A stretch of 64,000 bases of DNA, from NCBI RefSeq assembly GCF_004217215.1, contig NZ_SHKP01000008.1, positions 1 through 64,000 of the forward strand, read 5' to 3'. The first letter of the stretch is position 1. Each line of letters begins with the position of its first letter. Below are positions 62,436 to 64,000 of the stretch, in pieces. This DNA is from Rivibacter subsaxonicus (GTDB lineage: Bacteria > Pseudomonadota > Gammaproteobacteria > Burkholderiales > Burkholderiaceae_C). A model generated the notes under the pieces. It was not told where the DNA came from. It ran no database searches and was given only the letters and a program-made list of their open reading frames with translations. The position numbers and the translations under genes are program-made.

Positions 62436-63958
62436 GCCACCACCGCGACCGGGATGTTGGCGATCTTGGCCTGCCATTCGGCCGGGCCGGTGTTGTGGAC
62501 GCTGGTGCCCGCGGCATCGACCGCCACCGTGACCGGCATGTCGACCACCTCGAACTCGTAGATGGCCTCCATGCCGAGGTCGGCGAAACCGACCACCTTG
62601 GCGGTCTTGACCGCCTTGCTCACCAGGTAGGCCGCGCCGCCGACCGCCATCAGGTAGGCGCTCTTGTGCTTCTTGATGGCCTCGATGCCGGTCGGTCCAC
62701 GCTCGGCCTTGCCGATCATCGCGATCAGGCCGGTCTGGGCCAGCATCATCTCGGTGAACTTGTCCATCCGCGTCGCGGTGGTCGGGCCGGCCGGGCCCAC
62801 CACCTCGTCGCGCACCGGGTCGACCGGGCCGACGTAGTAGATGACGCGGTTGCTGAAGTCCACCGGCAGTTGCTCGCCCTTGGCCAGCATGTCCTGGATG
62901 CGCTTGTGGGCGGCGTCGCGGCCGGTCAGCATCTTGCCGTTGAGCAGCAGCGTGTCGCCCGGCTTCCAACTGGCCACCTCGTCGCGGGTCAGCGTGTCGA
63001 GGTTGACGCGCTTGCTCTTGTTGTAGTCGGGCGCCCAGTGCACGTCGGGCCAGAGGTCCAGGCTCGGCGCCTCGAGGTAGCTCGGCCCGGAACCGTCGAG
63101 CACGAAGTGCGCATGGCGCGTCGCGGCGCAGTTCGGGATCATCGCCACCGGCTTGCCGGCGGCGTGGGTCGGGTAGGTCGCGATCTTGACGTCGAGCACC
63201 GTGGTCAGGCCGCCCAGGCCCTGGGCGCCGATGCCGAGCGCGTTGATCTTCTGGTACAGCTCGATGCGCAGTTCCTCGAACTTGTCCTTGGGACCGCGCT
63301 CCAGCAACTCGTGCATGTCGATGTCTTCCATCAAGGCTTCCTTGGCCAGCAGCATCGCCTTCTCGGCGGTGCCGCCGATGCCGATGCCGAGCATGCCCGG
63401 CGGGCACCAGCCGGCGCCCATCGTCGGCACCGTCTTCAGCACCCAGTCGACCAGCGAATCGCTCGGATTCATCATCACGAACTTGCTCTTGTTCTCCGAG
63501 CCGCCGCCCTTGGCGGCGACCGTCACGTCGACCGTGCTGCCCGGCACCACGTTCATGTGGATCACCGCCGGCGTGTTGTCGCCGGTGTTCTTGCGGGCGA
63601 AATGCGGGTCGGCCACGATGCTGGCGCGCAGCTTGTTGTCGGCGAAGTTGTAGGCCCGGCGCACGCCCTCGTTGGCGGCGTCCTCGATCGAGCCCGGGAA
63701 GCCCTCCCAGCGCACGTCCATGCCGATCTTGAGGAAGACGTTGACGATGCCGGTGTCCTGGCAGACCGGCCGTTTGCCCTCGGCGCTCATGCGGCTGTTG
63801 GTGAGGATCTGCGCGATCGCGTCCTTCGCCGCCGGGCTCTGCTCGCGCTCGTAGGCGCGGGCCAGGTGGGCGATGTAGTCGGCCGGGTGGTAGTAGCTGA
63901 TGTACTGCAGCGCGGCGGCAATGGATTCGACGAAGTCGGCGTAGCGGATGGTGCTCAT
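62432..63958 (-). CDS. fumA: fumarate hydratase, class I (Fe-S)
   Basis: A 508-residue TCA-cycle enzyme with an oxygen-sensitive 4Fe-4S cluster. The alpha region holds the cluster Cys in GKRPVCQDTGIVNVF, GAGWCPPGMLGIGIGGTAEKAM and a third Cys (IPNCAATRH). The beta region has RDAAHKRIQDM and the substrate-binding VGPAGPTTATRMDKFTEMML. It hydrates fumarate to malate. ATG at 63958 is complete; the window ends 42 bp upstream, so the promoter is largely outside. The CWC ORF overlaps its stop. Confidence 0.95.
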   Translation of the reverse strand: MSTIRYADFVESIAAALQYISYYHPADYIAHLARAYEREQSPAAKDAIAQILTNSRMSAEGKRPVCQDTGIVNVFLKIGMDVRWEGFPGSIEDAANEGVRRAYNFADNKLRASIVADPHFARKNTGDNTPAVIHMNVVPGSTVDVTVAAKGGGSENKSKFVMMNPSDSLVDWVLKTVPTMGAGWCPPGMLGIGIGGTAEKAMLLAKEALMEDIDMHELLERGPKDKFEELRIELYQKINALGIGAQGLGGLTTVLDVKIATYPTHAAGKPVAMIPNCAATRHAHFVLDGSGPSYLEAPSLDLWPDVHWAPDYNKSKRVNLDTLTRDEVASWKPGDTLLLNGKMLTGRDAAHKRIQDMLAKGEQLPVDFSNRVIYYVGPVDPVRDEVVGPAGPTTATRMDKFTEMMLAQTGLIAMIGKAERGPTGIEAIKKHKSAYLMAVGGAAYLVSKAVKTAKVVGFADLGMEAIYEFEVVDMPVTVAVDAAGTSVHNTGPAEWQAKIANIPVAVVA

Positions 63959-64000
63959 GGCGGGACGCCGGCGCGGCGTGTGGCTGGAGGACAGGGGAAA

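Overview
The window reads as a chromosomal segment of a high-GC betaproteobacterium, most likely order Burkholderiales (Rubrivivax/Leptothrix/Methylibium-like). I infer this from the strong GC bias, the order smc-zipA-ligA, the dapC-dapD-pilU-dapE-prmB block, the RcoM/cox pairing and the overall protein sequences. No rRNA, tRNA, CRISPR array, phage or intact transposase was recognised.

Layout. (1) 1-1622: a short run of integron-type gene cassettes, with small same-strand ORFs separated by attC-like sites. It is lower in GC than the rest, and no integrase is visible because the window starts inside it. (2) 2056-4042: small housekeeping or unknown genes (DUF2845, LysE/RhtB exporter, DUF2277, TerB-like). 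(3) 13107-4091, minus strand: a CO-oxidation island. It holds the heme-PAS/LytTR regulator RcoM, three 21-bp-phased direct repeats, then coxM-coxS-coxL (molybdenum CO dehydrogenase, form I gene order), coxD and coxE maturation genes, a MobA-like cofactor nucleotidyltransferase and a polytopic membrane protein. A 270-bp non-coding element with 33-bp perfect terminal inverted repeats has inserted between coxM and coxS. (4) 13403-17671: a chaperone-usher locus of the spore-coat-U (SCPU) type (subunit, terminator hairpin, chaperone, usher, second subunit). (5) 17697-23486: Fe-alcohol dehydrogenase, HSL-type hydrolase, a thioesterase-acetyltransferase fusion, a low-MW-phosphatase-like protein, an ABC-F ATPase and a small exported protein. 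(6) 23515-28922: prmB, dapE, pilU, dapD, dapC. (7) 29011-33175: AlkB-type monooxygenase, an unknown protein, an exported amidase and queF. (8) 33318-43854: smc, zipA, Tat-exported amidohydrolase, ligA, a tandem-repeat membrane protein, a frameshifted TPR remnant and def. (9) 43912-54943: outer-membrane protein, cupin/JmjC protein, divergent tesA/ybbA, rlmB, PaaI thioesterase, upp, MFS transporter, 2-hydroxyacid dehydrogenase, DUF1993 and a penicillin acylase-family protein. (10) 54930-63958: DUF72, copper ATPase copA, the ergothioneine pair egtB-egtD with a tiny bridging ORF, DUF427, dihaem cytochrome c, a Cys-rich CWC protein and class I fumarase.

The most notable systems are the RcoM-controlled cox operon, with its phased operator, a variant CoxL active-site loop (AYRCSLR) and an inserted miniature element, and the cassette remnant at the left edge. 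Starts were chosen by Shine-Dalgarno spacing, 4-nt overlaps and family length. Several genes use GTG or TTG.
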